From: Willaertia magna
Taxonomy: Eukaryota; Heterolobosea; Eutetramitea; Acrasida; Naegleriidae
Direction of reading: 5' to 3'
Assembly: GCA_902984215.1 (NCBI GenBank)
Contig: CADWAF010003530.1
Span: forward strand, 1-15,711
DNA: 15,711 bases
In this document: piece after piece, positions 1 to 8,302 of the stretch
How the letters are laid out: every line of letters begins with the position of its first letter
Numbering within the stretch: position 1 is the first letter of the stretch
Program-made: the position numbers and the translations under genes
Notes under the pieces: generated by a model
Database searches by the model: none
Seen by the model: the letters and a program-made list of their open reading frames with translations, nothing else
What the model was told of the DNA's origin: nothing

Positions 1-604
1 AACGTGTTCTGCGAAAATAAAAAATAAATAGCTTTAAATTACATACTGGAATTAACATTAAAACATTTTAAACTAAAATTTATTGAAATTCAACTTAAAA
101 CAAAAATTAATAACAAATAAACAAATTTATAAAATTTATAAAAAACAAACAAAAAATTTACAAATAAAATAAAAAAACAATTTTATTATTTACAAATTAA
201 TGCCATTATTAAGATATTTAATATTTTATATATTTATTATCAGATTATTTTATAATTTTTAAAAATAAACGAATTTAATTTATTATATTATTTCTAATAA
301 TCTCTATAAGAAATAATATTAGAAATTTTAAATAATTATAATAAATTAATTAAAAAAGATAACATAAGATTATAAAAAAAAATTATAAAAACTTATTATA
401 TATAAGATAATATAAATAAAAATTAAAAAATATTAAATAAAGTAATAAATTTATTATTTTATTATAGTAAAAAATATTTTTTTATTTATTTTTTAATTAT
501 TATATTAATTTTTTTATTTATAATAAATAGATTAAATTTTAATTTTATAAATACTAAATATATAACAACTATAAATTGTTTAACAAAATTTGATTTTATT
601 AATA

Positions 605-643
605 AAATTTTTATACTAAATTTTTATATTAAATTTTTATAAA
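605..643. repeat. 13-bp tandem repeat, three copies
   Basis: Three consecutive 13-base units each begin AAATTTTTATA or AAATTTTTATW and differ only in the last three bases (units at 605-617, 618-630 and 631-643). In DNA this AT-rich, short repeats can arise by slippage, so no function is assigned. Confidence 0.5.
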
Positions 644-852
644 CTTTGGTTTACTAATAAAAAATTATTAAACATAATAAAAATTATAATATTTTTTACT
701 ATTATCAATCAAATTACAATTATTACATTCTTAATGATATAAATAATAATAAAAATTTAAAATAAAATTTTAAACAATAAATTACATAATTTATTATAAA
801 AAATTTAATTTTTAATATTTTATGAAATATTTAAATTTAAAAATATATAAAA

Positions 853-936
853 TTTTAAAATTTTAATTTTATCATAAAAATTTTAAAATTTTAATTTTAT
901 CATAAAAATTTTAAAATTTTAATTTTATCATAAAAA
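853..936. repeat. 28-bp tandem repeat, three perfect copies
   Basis: Three identical 28-base units lie at 853-880, 881-908 and 909-936, each containing TTTTAAAATTTTAATTTT followed by ATCATAAAAA. A fourth, decayed copy follows to about position 958. The lone C of ATCAT recurs at exact 28-base spacing, which shows the periodicity is real and not background AT-richness. Each unit contains the self-complementary core AAAATTTTAAAATTTT-like sequence across the junction. A recent slippage or unequal-exchange origin is likely because the copies have not diverged. Confidence 0.85.
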
Positions 937-1489
937 TTTTATAATTTTATTATAAATAAATTATTAATAATTTTAATTTAAATTTAAATAATTTTAATTT
1001 TAATAATATATATTTATTAAAAAATATATTATAATTATTTAATTTTTATTTTTGATTATAATTGTAATATTTATTTATTTTTTAAAAGTTATAATTAAAT
1101 TACTAAACATAAATGAAATTATAATAAATTTAAAAAAATTATATATTGATTTTTAATTATTAATTTTTTAATAACTCTTTACAATATACTTTATTTTTTT
1201 ATTTTTTATTATTTATTTATTTTTGTGACATTAGAGTTAAAGTTATTGTATAAAATTTTTAAGATTTACAATATTAAAAAAAATTATTAAACAAGAAATA
1301 ATATTTTTTATAATTTATATCTATAAATCTAAAACTAAAATTAATAATAAAAAATTTACTATTTTTATAAGTTATTTAAATGTAAATATAAAATTTTAAG
1401 ATATTATTATTAATTATTTTATAACTAATAAATACAAAATTAAAAAATGTTTAATCAATAAATTTATATAAATTTAATTAAAATTTATT

Positions 1490-1945
1490 TTAATAACTAA
1501 AATCTAATTTATAAATTGTTATTCTTCCAAAGAAATCTGTAGAATCCTCAAAAATTATTTTCAATTTATCTAAAGTTGCATTTACATCAAATTGCTAAAA
1601 TAACAAACATAGAAATTAATAAAATTCTTTAAACAAACTTACTTGTTCAACATTCGTATCATTAGGATAGAAATAAGAATGATGACTTAACTCTTCACTA
1701 CCATTTCCGATTAATACTTCACAATCTTTTCCTGCAAATCCTCCTTGAAATGTTAAATGTATTTTATTAATATGAATAGGTTCTTTAAATTCAATATAAA
1801 TATGTTGTGGTTTTCCTTGATGACTATTCCAACAAGTTTCTTCATTCCCATCAAATAAATGTTGTTTTCCAAATTCTTTATTATTTCTATTCAATACCGA
1901 ACTAACTTTGCAATTAGAGATTAGTGAAACAATATCGGAAGCCAT
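1490..1945 (-). CDS. NR2C2AP: NR2C2AP (TRA16)-like protein, two exons
   Basis: The 135-residue product matches the small nuclear receptor 2C2-associated protein family (human protein about 139 aa), which is predicted to adopt a discoidin/galactose-binding-like fold. In animals it is reported as a repressor of the TR4 nuclear receptor; since protists lack nuclear receptors, its role here is unknown. Exon 1 (1643-1945) encodes residues 1-101 with the family motifs SSVLNRN, FGKQHLFDGNEETCWNS (residues 25-41) and FQGGFAGKDCEV. A 48-nt phase-0 intron follows (1595-1642, minus-strand GTAAGT...TTTTAG). Exon 2 (1490-1594) encodes the conserved C-terminal block LKIIFEDSTDFFGRITIY and ends in TAA. Reading through the intron would give a 109-aa product without this block. 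The ATG has an AATAAAAAATGG context and lies 36 bp after the upstream gene's stop. The family assignment is strong; the function here is unknown. Confidence 0.9.
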
Positions 1946-1981
1946 TTTTTATTGTTTTTCCTTCTTTCTATTCAGCCTTAC

Positions 1982-3052
1982 TTATTCTTCTTTTAGGGTT
2001 GGTAATGCATTATCATTATTGGATGATGAAGGTATTGTATGATTGTTAGTTTCATTTAAATTATTACTTTTTGAACGTTCTTCAATATCTTTAGAAATAA
2101 TCTCTAATTGAGTTAAAAAGTCACTTTCATCTCTAACAAAACTTGTTAATGCACTCTCTTGTTCTTTAGACATTATAATAATCTTACTTTCTTCTTGTTT
2201 TTTAAATTGTGATAATAATTGACTATATCTATCCACAATAAACACACTCTGTAAAGGAATTAATAAAACAGAAGCTAGACCACCAAAAATCAAACCGTAC
2301 ATCGCTGACAACCCCCCAACTGAAAGAATTGAACCAAATCTAACTGTTCCAGTAATTGCACCAGGTACAGTTGCCAATAATCCAAATAAACCTCCAGTAA
2401 TTGTTCCAGCAATAGGTTTATGAATTAAATGTAATTTATCTAAATCTTGTCGTATTAATTCATTTTCTTTCACAATTTCTTGTTGTTCTGGTGTTAAGGC
2501 CAATCTTGTTAAACGATTGGAAAAGGAAGTTGTTTGTTTTAAAAAGTCTTCTTCTTTCCTATCATCATCATCTGAAACACCAAATACCTGATAACTTCTA
2601 AGGAATAGGTCAACTGCGGAGAAGGTAGCGATGAACAAGCCTGCATTCGTTCCATAACGAAAGGCTTGATGAAACATATGACCTAATATAATGTGTTTAC
2701 GTTCAACTTTAGTTGTTTTAGGATCATATTGAGGTCCTTGTGTTTCTTTTTTAACAGGATTAAAACTATCTTTCTTTTCATTAAAATTAAATTGTTCTTG
2801 TTGAAATTGTTCAATTTTTTGTTTTCGGTAAAATAAATTATTTCTAAAACGATCCAAAGTAGAATTTGAGATAAATGCTTTTCTTAATTGAAAATAACCT
2901 TTTGTTGCACCAATAAAAACACCCATTGCTATTCCATAACATGTCATTTCCGCAAATTCTCTCACATGTTGCATGGTTTGTGGTGAGAGTGAAGAAGAGA
3001 TGCTTGTTTTATTCTGACTCATTTTTTTTTGATTTGTTTGTGAAATACCCAT
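1982..3052 (-). CDS. TIMMDC1-like Tim17/22/23-family membrane protein
   Basis: A 356-residue protein with four likely membrane segments: about 36-56 (YGIAMGVFIGATKGYF), 131-153 (FRYGTNAGLFIATFSAVDLF), 213-236 (glycine-rich, IAGTITGGLFGLL) and 242-270. The pattern of paired glycine-rich helices, and a third helix resembling the AGAVTGGLFR-type block of TIMMDC1, point to the Tim17/22/23 superfamily. The closest fit is the mitochondrial complex I assembly factor TIMMDC1. A polar linker (about 66-125) separates helices 1 and 2, and an acidic loop (DDDDRKEED) lies between helices 2 and 3. The C-terminus is a low-complexity Ser/Asn tail. There is no intron. An in-frame ATG at 3022 (residue 11) has the A-rich context typical of this locus (AAAAAAAAATGAG), so the true protein may be 346 aa. 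The superfamily call is fairly secure; the TIMMDC1 assignment is an inference from pattern. Confidence 0.65.
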   Translation of the reverse strand: MGISQTNQKKMSQNKTSISSSLSPQTMQHVREFAEMTCYGIAMGVFIGATKGYFQLRKAFISNSTLDRFRNNLFYRKQKIEQFQQEQFNFNEKKDSFNPVKKETQGPQYDPKTTKVERKHIILGHMFHQAFRYGTNAGLFIATFSAVDLFLRSYQVFGVSDDDDRKEEDFLKQTTSFSNRLTRLALTPEQQEIVKENELIRQDLDKLHLIHKPIAGTITGGLFGLLATVPGAITGTVRFGSILSVGGLSAMYGLIFGGLASVLLIPLQSVFIVDRYSQLLSQFKKQEESKIIIMSKEQESALTSFVRDESDFLTQLEIISKDIEERSKSNNLNETNNHTIPSSSNNDNALPTLKEE

Positions 3053-3088
3053 TGTAATGTTAAATAATAAAATTTATTATAATAAAAT

Positions 3089-6000
3089 TTATTTAGTGCT
3101 TTCTGTAAAATCCTTAATCATTGAATTAATTTGTAATAAATCATTAACTAAACGTTTGTTTCTATTTGTTAAAATTAAATTTGGAAGATTGTTTAAAGTA
3201 ACTTCACGGAATAAACTTTTAAGACCATTTTCCAATAACAATCCAAATAATTTTCTACTTGTTTTACATGAATTTTCAAATAAACAATTTCTAAATGTAA
3301 TTAATTCTGAATGTAAGAAAACTAATGGAGTACCTCTTAAAGAATTATAAATACCACCTAATAATTTAATACTTTCAATACTTGGTACATTAATATCTAA
3401 AATATCATTATAATAACCTTTTTCTTCAAATGTTTCATCAAATGGTAGTATACGTAAGAATATAAATCTATTTAATACATTTAATAAATTATGTAATAAA
3501 ATAAAATTATTACCAAATGCATATTGTTTAGAATAAAGTAATTGAGTTATTAAACACAATTTTTGAATGATTTTTTCATTAGGTTTCATTTCCATTAATT
3601 GTGAAATATCTAAAGAATCTATTGAAGGTTGTAAATCAATCTTAGTTAATAAATTAATACAAAATATATCTGTTACTAATGATACAATAACAGTATTATA
3701 TTTGTTATAATTTAAACATAATTTATGAATAATATCTAATGATTTCTCTAAAATAATTTGAGAATATTGGTAAATATTTATAAAATCTTTTTGGTAAAAA
3801 TTAGGTGGTTCAACTCTATCTAAAATTGGAATAAATAATCTTAATGTATCTAAAATATTTAAAGCATATACTGTATTATCTATTTCTTGCATTTCTTCAA
3901 CTTGTTTTGTGACAATAACTAATAAATTAATAATTTGAACATAACTTTGAATAATATTATTGTTAATTAAATGTGCATTTTCAGTTGTAATTTTTTCTCT
4001 TAATGTACTAAATTCTTTTGTAACATTTTTAATCTTATTTAAAATAATGTTTAATAATAAATTTCTATACTCAGGTGATAACAATAAATAAAATTGATTG
4101 AAAACTGTTTGCATTTCTTCATCCTTTGTAAAATTAAATATCTTAATAAATTGTTCCACATAATTAATGAATAATCCACTTGGTGGAAGAGTAATAATAT
4201 TGTCATTATAATTCTTTTCAGTTTTTAATAGATAAGTACTTTCCTTCTTTTCAATAGAAAGATATGGTCCAAAGATTTTGATAACATCTGAATAATCCTT
4301 CCATGATGTGAATAGAGAACTATTAGAAAATTCTTTTTTGGAATGATTACTTAGGAATTCATAAAGCTTCATCAATAGTTTATCTTCTAATAACTCTGCA
4401 GGAACACTCTTTTGCTTTTTAGTTTGATGTAAAGCAAGTATTATTTTCACAATAATAATAAAGTGATTATAAATTTCAGATAAAGAGGAAATCTCATTAT
4501 CTTCTTTCTTTATGAATCTAATCATTTGCTTTTCAAAAGAATTATAAAAGTTTCCTTCCTTTCCATAATATGTATTAGTGAATAGTAAAGAAGATAAAAT
4601 TGCCCAAGAATCAATTGAGAAATACTTCTTTTCTGTTTCTGATGGATGTTCTCTTTCTTTTCTTTTTAAAACAGAAGTACATCCACTCCTTAATATAAGA
4701 TTAACATGTTGAAGGTATAATGTAAATAATCCATTAGTAGAAGACTTCTTTCCTTTTCTTAAAGCCTTCTTGTGTAAAATTGAAGTAAGTAATACCAAAA
4801 ATTCTTTTCTTAAGAAACCATGTTGGGATTGTACCATCAAGTTAGAAATTAAAGTTTCTTCGATTTCTAAGGTTTTTGAAATTATATTATTTACTTCAAA
4901 ATCAAATTTAGCTTTTAAGGAGACTGATGTTTTAATATAATATCTAATAATGTCGTGATGTATAAGTTCTTTAGGGATATGATTTGCAAATAATTGTTGG
5001 GTACTTCTTATTTGATATAGTAATGAAATTAAAAGTGATTGACTGTCATCTACCATTTGATTTTCTTGCTTTAATAATTGTAAACAAATTAAAATATCAT
5101 AAGCTAATAATAAAGAATAACAAATATCAATAAATTTTGGTGAAAAATAATCTTTAGGGAAATATTCTAATAAATTAATAAATGGGCAAACAAGTTCTCT
5201 CCAATTCATAGTATCTATAGATTGATATTCAATTTTTGAAGGAGTAGTAACAATAGAAGAGAATAGCTCAAAATCTAATGCAGAGGTATCCTCTATCTTA
5301 CATATCTCCTTTGTGAAGTAATCTAATAAATCAAATAATTTTTCTTTTGTGTCTTTCTCACCTTTTGCTTCTTTTATAATTCTTTTACATTTCTTAGTTA
5401 TTTTCTTACTTGTCAATTGTTCATTCAAATTGCTTAAATCTTTACAAAGTTTTTGAATAATAACTGTTTCAAATAATTGTTGAAGATTATTCTTTTCAAA
5501 AATTAAATTATCATTCCAAATATCAATTGCAACTCTTTCCAATGAAAAGTTTGTAATTTTCTCCTTTTCTACAACGAGTGCTGCATTCAATCTTTGAACA
5601 AATAAAAATTCTACAATCTTTTCCAATGATTCTTCTTTAAAATAAGGTAATAAAAAGATAAAATTGTTTGATATTAAATACCAAAGCATAGATAAATATC
5701 TTTTTTCATTATTCACTAATTCTATTAAACCATTCCAATCGTATAATTTAGGTTCTTCTTCATTATTAAAATTACTATTTACTCCATGTAAATACATATG
5801 GGAAATAAATTCATTTTCAATAAATCTAAAATATTCTTTAAAACTATTAGTTAATTTCTTTTCTTTTTGTTTTGTTTCTTCCATTTCAAATACATAAGTC
5901 TTTTCTTCAGAGATGGTAAGGTTATGTTGAAGAATAGAAATCTTTTGGTTAATTGTTAAAATCCTTCTAAAAAGAATATATGAAATAATTGCTTTTGTAT

Positions 6001-8113
6001 GGTAACTTAAATTGTTATATAATTCTTTTAAGGATCTACCATCTTTATCAAATTTAGATAATGTATATCCTGTACCATCATATAAATTAATAAGAAATTC
6101 TTTTTCTTCTCTTTTTTCTTCATCCTCATTATCTTTAGTTATAAAGATATCAGATGAAAATTCTTCAGAACGTTCCTTTAAATTGTTCATTGAATAATAT
6201 AATTGTAAAGTAGAAGCTAATGATGAATCATTCAAATCTATTGCTAATAAACTCTTCACTAAAGAAGAACATGAAGATTTTGCCAATTGTCTTAACCTCA
6301 TATAATTTGAATCATTAATAATTACATTAAAACCAAAAACAGTTAAAGGGAAAACAAGTGGTGTAGCCAAAGTACCTAAATACTCAGATTCATAGATATC
6401 CATTCTTTTTTGAATCATGTCAACTAAACGCTGTGAAAATGGTATAATATATGTAGTTGGAATACTTTTCACTAAATGTCTAGCACTATTGTGGAATGAT
6501 TCAAATTTGAAAATTGGGAAAGCTAAATTAGAGATAACACCTCGTTGTAAACGAAGATGAATTATATCTAAAGCTGACAATAAATCTTCAAATAATTGTG
6601 AACTTTTTGCAAATTTAACAAATATAACTAATAAATCATTAAAAAATATATCTAAAGGTATTTTTGATAAAAATTCTTCTTTTGTTTGCAAAATATATAA
6701 CCAAATATATGTATAATATCCATCTAATAATCTATAATCAACAGTAATAATAGACCTTAAACATAAAATTAAATTTCTCATTTCTTCTTCATTATTTAAA
6801 TCTACTCTTTCAAAATGTATAATATCTGTAATTCTGGTGGTATAATACTTATATATTTGAAATACTGGTAACATATCGGATGTCATTGCATTAATGTTTT
6901 CTTTTTTCAATAATTCAAATATTCTATAAGTAACTCCAACAAAGATGTTTAGAGAAATACTTTCTTTTATATATTCTTTATGTAATATCCATAATAAACT
7001 AATAATAAAAGATTGTTTTAACTTAAAAACAGAATCTTTTCCTAGATCTTGTTCAAAAGATAAATAAAAATAATTCAATGAATCATCCATTATAATAGCA
7101 TTAGGACAATTTCTTAAAATTTGACCAAATAAATCAAATAAATAAATTGCTGTATCTTTCTTTTTTGTAAAACTTTTTAAAAATCTTTGCTTAATAAATT
7201 TGACATCCATTGTTTTATTTTTTTCAACAGTTACTAAACCAAAATCATCTTCTTTAGTTGAAATAGAAAGAAAAGTATCTATTCCAAAACCTATAGATAC
7301 TCCTTCTTTTATCATTAAATTTATATTATTTAAATACTGATCTACATTATAGTTTAATTTAACTGAAAAAGTTTTTATTATATCTTTTAGTTTCATTAAT
7401 TCTAAAACGATAATAGCTGCATTATCTAATTTTTTAGATTTAATAAAAATTAATCCCAAATTAATAGTTTTATTTAAAAAAGAAATAAAAGTTCTAAATG
7501 CAATATCTTGTAAATCATTCTCTTCTGAAAAGTACTCCATAACTGTACCAGAAAGAGTGTTTAAAAGTTTTACGGTACCAAAAAAAGAAGTTTCATTAAA
7601 ACAATCATCATAAAACGAATGGAATTTTGTTTTTGAGATTAATTCATTTAATTCTGATAATTCAGAGGAAATATCATTCAGATTAAAGTTATTTTTTTCA
7701 TGTGTATAATTATATAAAATATTATAAATTGTAATAAATAAAATTGTAAAATTAAATTCTTGTATTTGTTGATGATTTCTTAAAAATAATAAATTTAGTG
7801 AATCATTTTGGTATTTAAATAAATTACAAAATAAATTCAATAATAATCTAAATTTCTCTTTACTATGTGAATATTTAAATAATCCATACATTATATATTT
7901 AATATTATTTGTAACATCTATTGTTATTAAATTATCTTTTGAAATTAAATTTTTAAGTGTTGAATTTTCAAAATCTTTTAATTTCTCTTCAGATTTATGA
8001 ATAGAATTTATATCAAAATTTTCTAACCATTCTGTTTTTTCTTTCAATAAATTAAAGTTGAGGTCTATTATATTGTTTCCGAAACTTTTCCTCTCTATTT
8101 GGTTTGTACTCAT
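3089..8113 (-). CDS. Large unidentified alpha-helical protein, 1674 aa
   Basis: A single uninterrupted reading frame encodes 1674 residues. I do not recognise the family. The sequence is rich in Leu, Ile, Asn, Lys, Phe and Ser, and looks alpha-helical throughout, like HEAT/ARM-type scaffold proteins. It has no clear membrane segment, signal peptide, nucleotide-binding motif or zinc site. Charged stretches occur near residues 660-690 (acidic) and in a Lys-rich segment around 910-945. Large helical nucleolar proteins (Urb1/Urb2 type), nucleoporin scaffolds and similar families would fit the size and composition, but I see no diagnostic motif for any. The start is the ATG at 8113 (MSTNQIERKSF), in the context TTTAAAAAAAATGAG. 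The frame stays open five codons upstream, but only to a TTG, which is not a credible eukaryotic start. The stop is TAA. It is divergent from UNC-50 across 189 bp, and only 36 bp precede the next minus-strand gene. The coding call is very strong. Confidence 0.9.
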   Translation of the reverse strand: MSTNQIERKSFGNNIIDLNFNLLKEKTEWLENFDINSIHKSEEKLKDFENSTLKNLISKDNLITIDVTNNIKYIMYGLFKYSHSKEKFRLLLNLFCNLFKYQNDSLNLLFLRNHQQIQEFNFTILFITIYNILYNYTHEKNNFNLNDISSELSELNELISKTKFHSFYDDCFNETSFFGTVKLLNTLSGTVMEYFSEENDLQDIAFRTFISFLNKTINLGLIFIKSKKLDNAAIIVLELMKLKDIIKTFSVKLNYNVDQYLNNINLMIKEGVSIGFGIDTFLSISTKEDDFGLVTVEKNKTMDVKFIKQRFLKSFTKKKDTAIYLFDLFGQILRNCPNAIIMDDSLNYFYLSFEQDLGKDSVFKLKQSFIISLLWILHKEYIKESISLNIFVGVTYRIFELLKKENINAMTSDMLPVFQIYKYYTTRITDIIHFERVDLNNEEEMRNLILCLRSIITVDYRLLDGYYTYIWLYILQTKEEFLSKIPLDIFFNDLLVIFVKFAKSSQLFEDLLSALDIIHLRLQRGVISNLAFPIFKFESFHNSARHLVKSIPTTYIIPFSQRLVDMIQKRMDIYESEYLGTLATPLVFPLTVFGFNVIINDSNYMRLRQLAKSSCSSLVKSLLAIDLNDSSLASTLQLYYSMNNLKERSEEFSSDIFITKDNEDEEKREEKEFLINLYDGTGYTLSKFDKDGRSLKELYNNLSYHTKAIISYILFRRILTINQKISILQHNLTISEEKTYVFEMEETKQKEKKLTNSFKEYFRFIENEFISHMYLHGVNSNFNNEEEPKLYDWNGLIELVNNEKRYLSMLWYLISNNFIFLLPYFKEESLEKIVEFLFVQRLNAALVVEKEKITNFSLERVAIDIWNDNLIFEKNNLQQLFETVIIQKLCKDLSNLNEQLTSKKITKKCKRIIKEAKGEKDTKEKLFDLLDYFTKEICKIEDTSALDFELFSSIVTTPSKIEYQSIDTMNWRELVCPFINLLEYFPKDYFSPKFIDICYSLLLAYDILICLQLLKQENQMVDDSQSLLISLLYQIRSTQQLFANHIPKELIHHDIIRYYIKTSVSLKAKFDFEVNNIISKTLEIEETLISNLMVQSQHGFLRKEFLVLLTSILHKKALRKGKKSSTNGLFTLYLQHVNLILRSGCTSVLKRKEREHPSETEKKYFSIDSWAILSSLLFTNTYYGKEGNFYNSFEKQMIRFIKKEDNEISSLSEIYNHFIIIVKIILALHQTKKQKSVPAELLEDKLLMKLYEFLSNHSKKEFSNSSLFTSWKDYSDVIKIFGPYLSIEKKESTYLLKTEKNYNDNIITLPPSGLFINYVEQFIKIFNFTKDEEMQTVFNQFYLLLSPEYRNLLLNIILNKIKNVTKEFSTLREKITTENAHLINNNIIQSYVQIINLLVIVTKQVEEMQEIDNTVYALNILDTLRLFIPILDRVEPPNFYQKDFINIYQYSQIILEKSLDIIHKLCLNYNKYNTVIVSLVTDIFCINLLTKIDLQPSIDSLDISQLMEMKPNEKIIQKLCLITQLLYSKQYAFGNNFILLHNLLNVLNRFIFLRILPFDETFEEKGYYNDILDINVPSIESIKLLGGIYNSLRGTPLVFLHSELITFRNCLFENSCKTSRKLFGLLLENGLKSLFREVTLNNLPNLILTNRNKRLVNDLLQINSMIKDFTESTK

Positions 8114-8302
8114 TTTTTTTAAATTCAATAAATGCCTTGAACTTTAACATGAAGATTGAGGGAGAAAACGAACAAAAAGCTGTTCCATAAACAAGAAATA
8201 GTAATTAATAAAAGAATTTGTTTGTTATTAATTAAAGGCTGTACTGAAGAAATGATAATGCAGAAACGAATAGTTTGGTATCACCATTACGTCATTAAAA
8301 AA
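8114..8302. promoter_or_regulatory. Divergent intergenic region between the 1674-aa gene and UNC-50
   Basis: These 189 bp must hold the 5' regions of both divergent genes. An AT-rich inverted repeat is present, with arms at 8202-8211 (TAATTAATAA) and 8225-8234 (TTATTAATTA) around a 13-nt loop. A 13-codon upstream ORF (ATG at 8149, TAA ending 8190) precedes UNC-50 out of frame with it. In-frame ATGs at 8252 and 8258 could extend UNC-50 by 15-17 residues. Transcription start sites cannot be placed from sequence. Confidence 0.5.

Larger units (their letters stand above)
1..1489. other. Extremely AT-rich non-coding block
   Basis: No gene, tRNA or structured RNA is recognisable on either strand. 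G+C is about 7-8% in the 60-base lines I counted, far below the intergenic DNA elsewhere in the window, and A and T runs dominate both strands. It holds a 28-bp tandem repeat (853-936) and a 13-bp repeat (605-643). The block ends directly at the stop codon of the NR2C2AP-like gene, so its right edge holds that gene's 3' untranslated region, with AATAAA immediately after the stop. The first 25 bases are less AT-biased and could be the tail of a feature to the left. The block may be a long intergenic spacer, an origin-like or centromere-like AT island, or decayed repeat DNA; sequence alone does not decide. Confidence 0.7.

Noticed and set aside
1..27. Possible C-terminal codons of an upstream gene (frame 1, ending TAA at 25-27)
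   Set aside because: Eight codons are too few to support a gene, though the slightly higher G+C makes it possible.
853..936. CRISPR-like array
   Set aside because: The units are directly adjacent with no unique spacers, in eukaryotic DNA.
1946..3088. Spliced-leader trans-splicing as explanation of the tight gene spacing
   Set aside because: The minus-strand sequence between the giant gene's stop and the first ATG of the next gene contains no AG acceptor, so a spliced leader could not be added there before that ATG.
3057..3350. Plus-strand frame of 97 codons overlapping the end of the giant gene
   Set aside because: It is antisense to a much longer frame, has no recognisable motif, and reflects stop-poor AT-rich DNA.
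5664..6197. Plus-strand frames at 5664-5897 and 6012-6197
   Set aside because: Both are antisense shadows of the 1674-aa gene with low-complexity Ser/Phe/Leu content.
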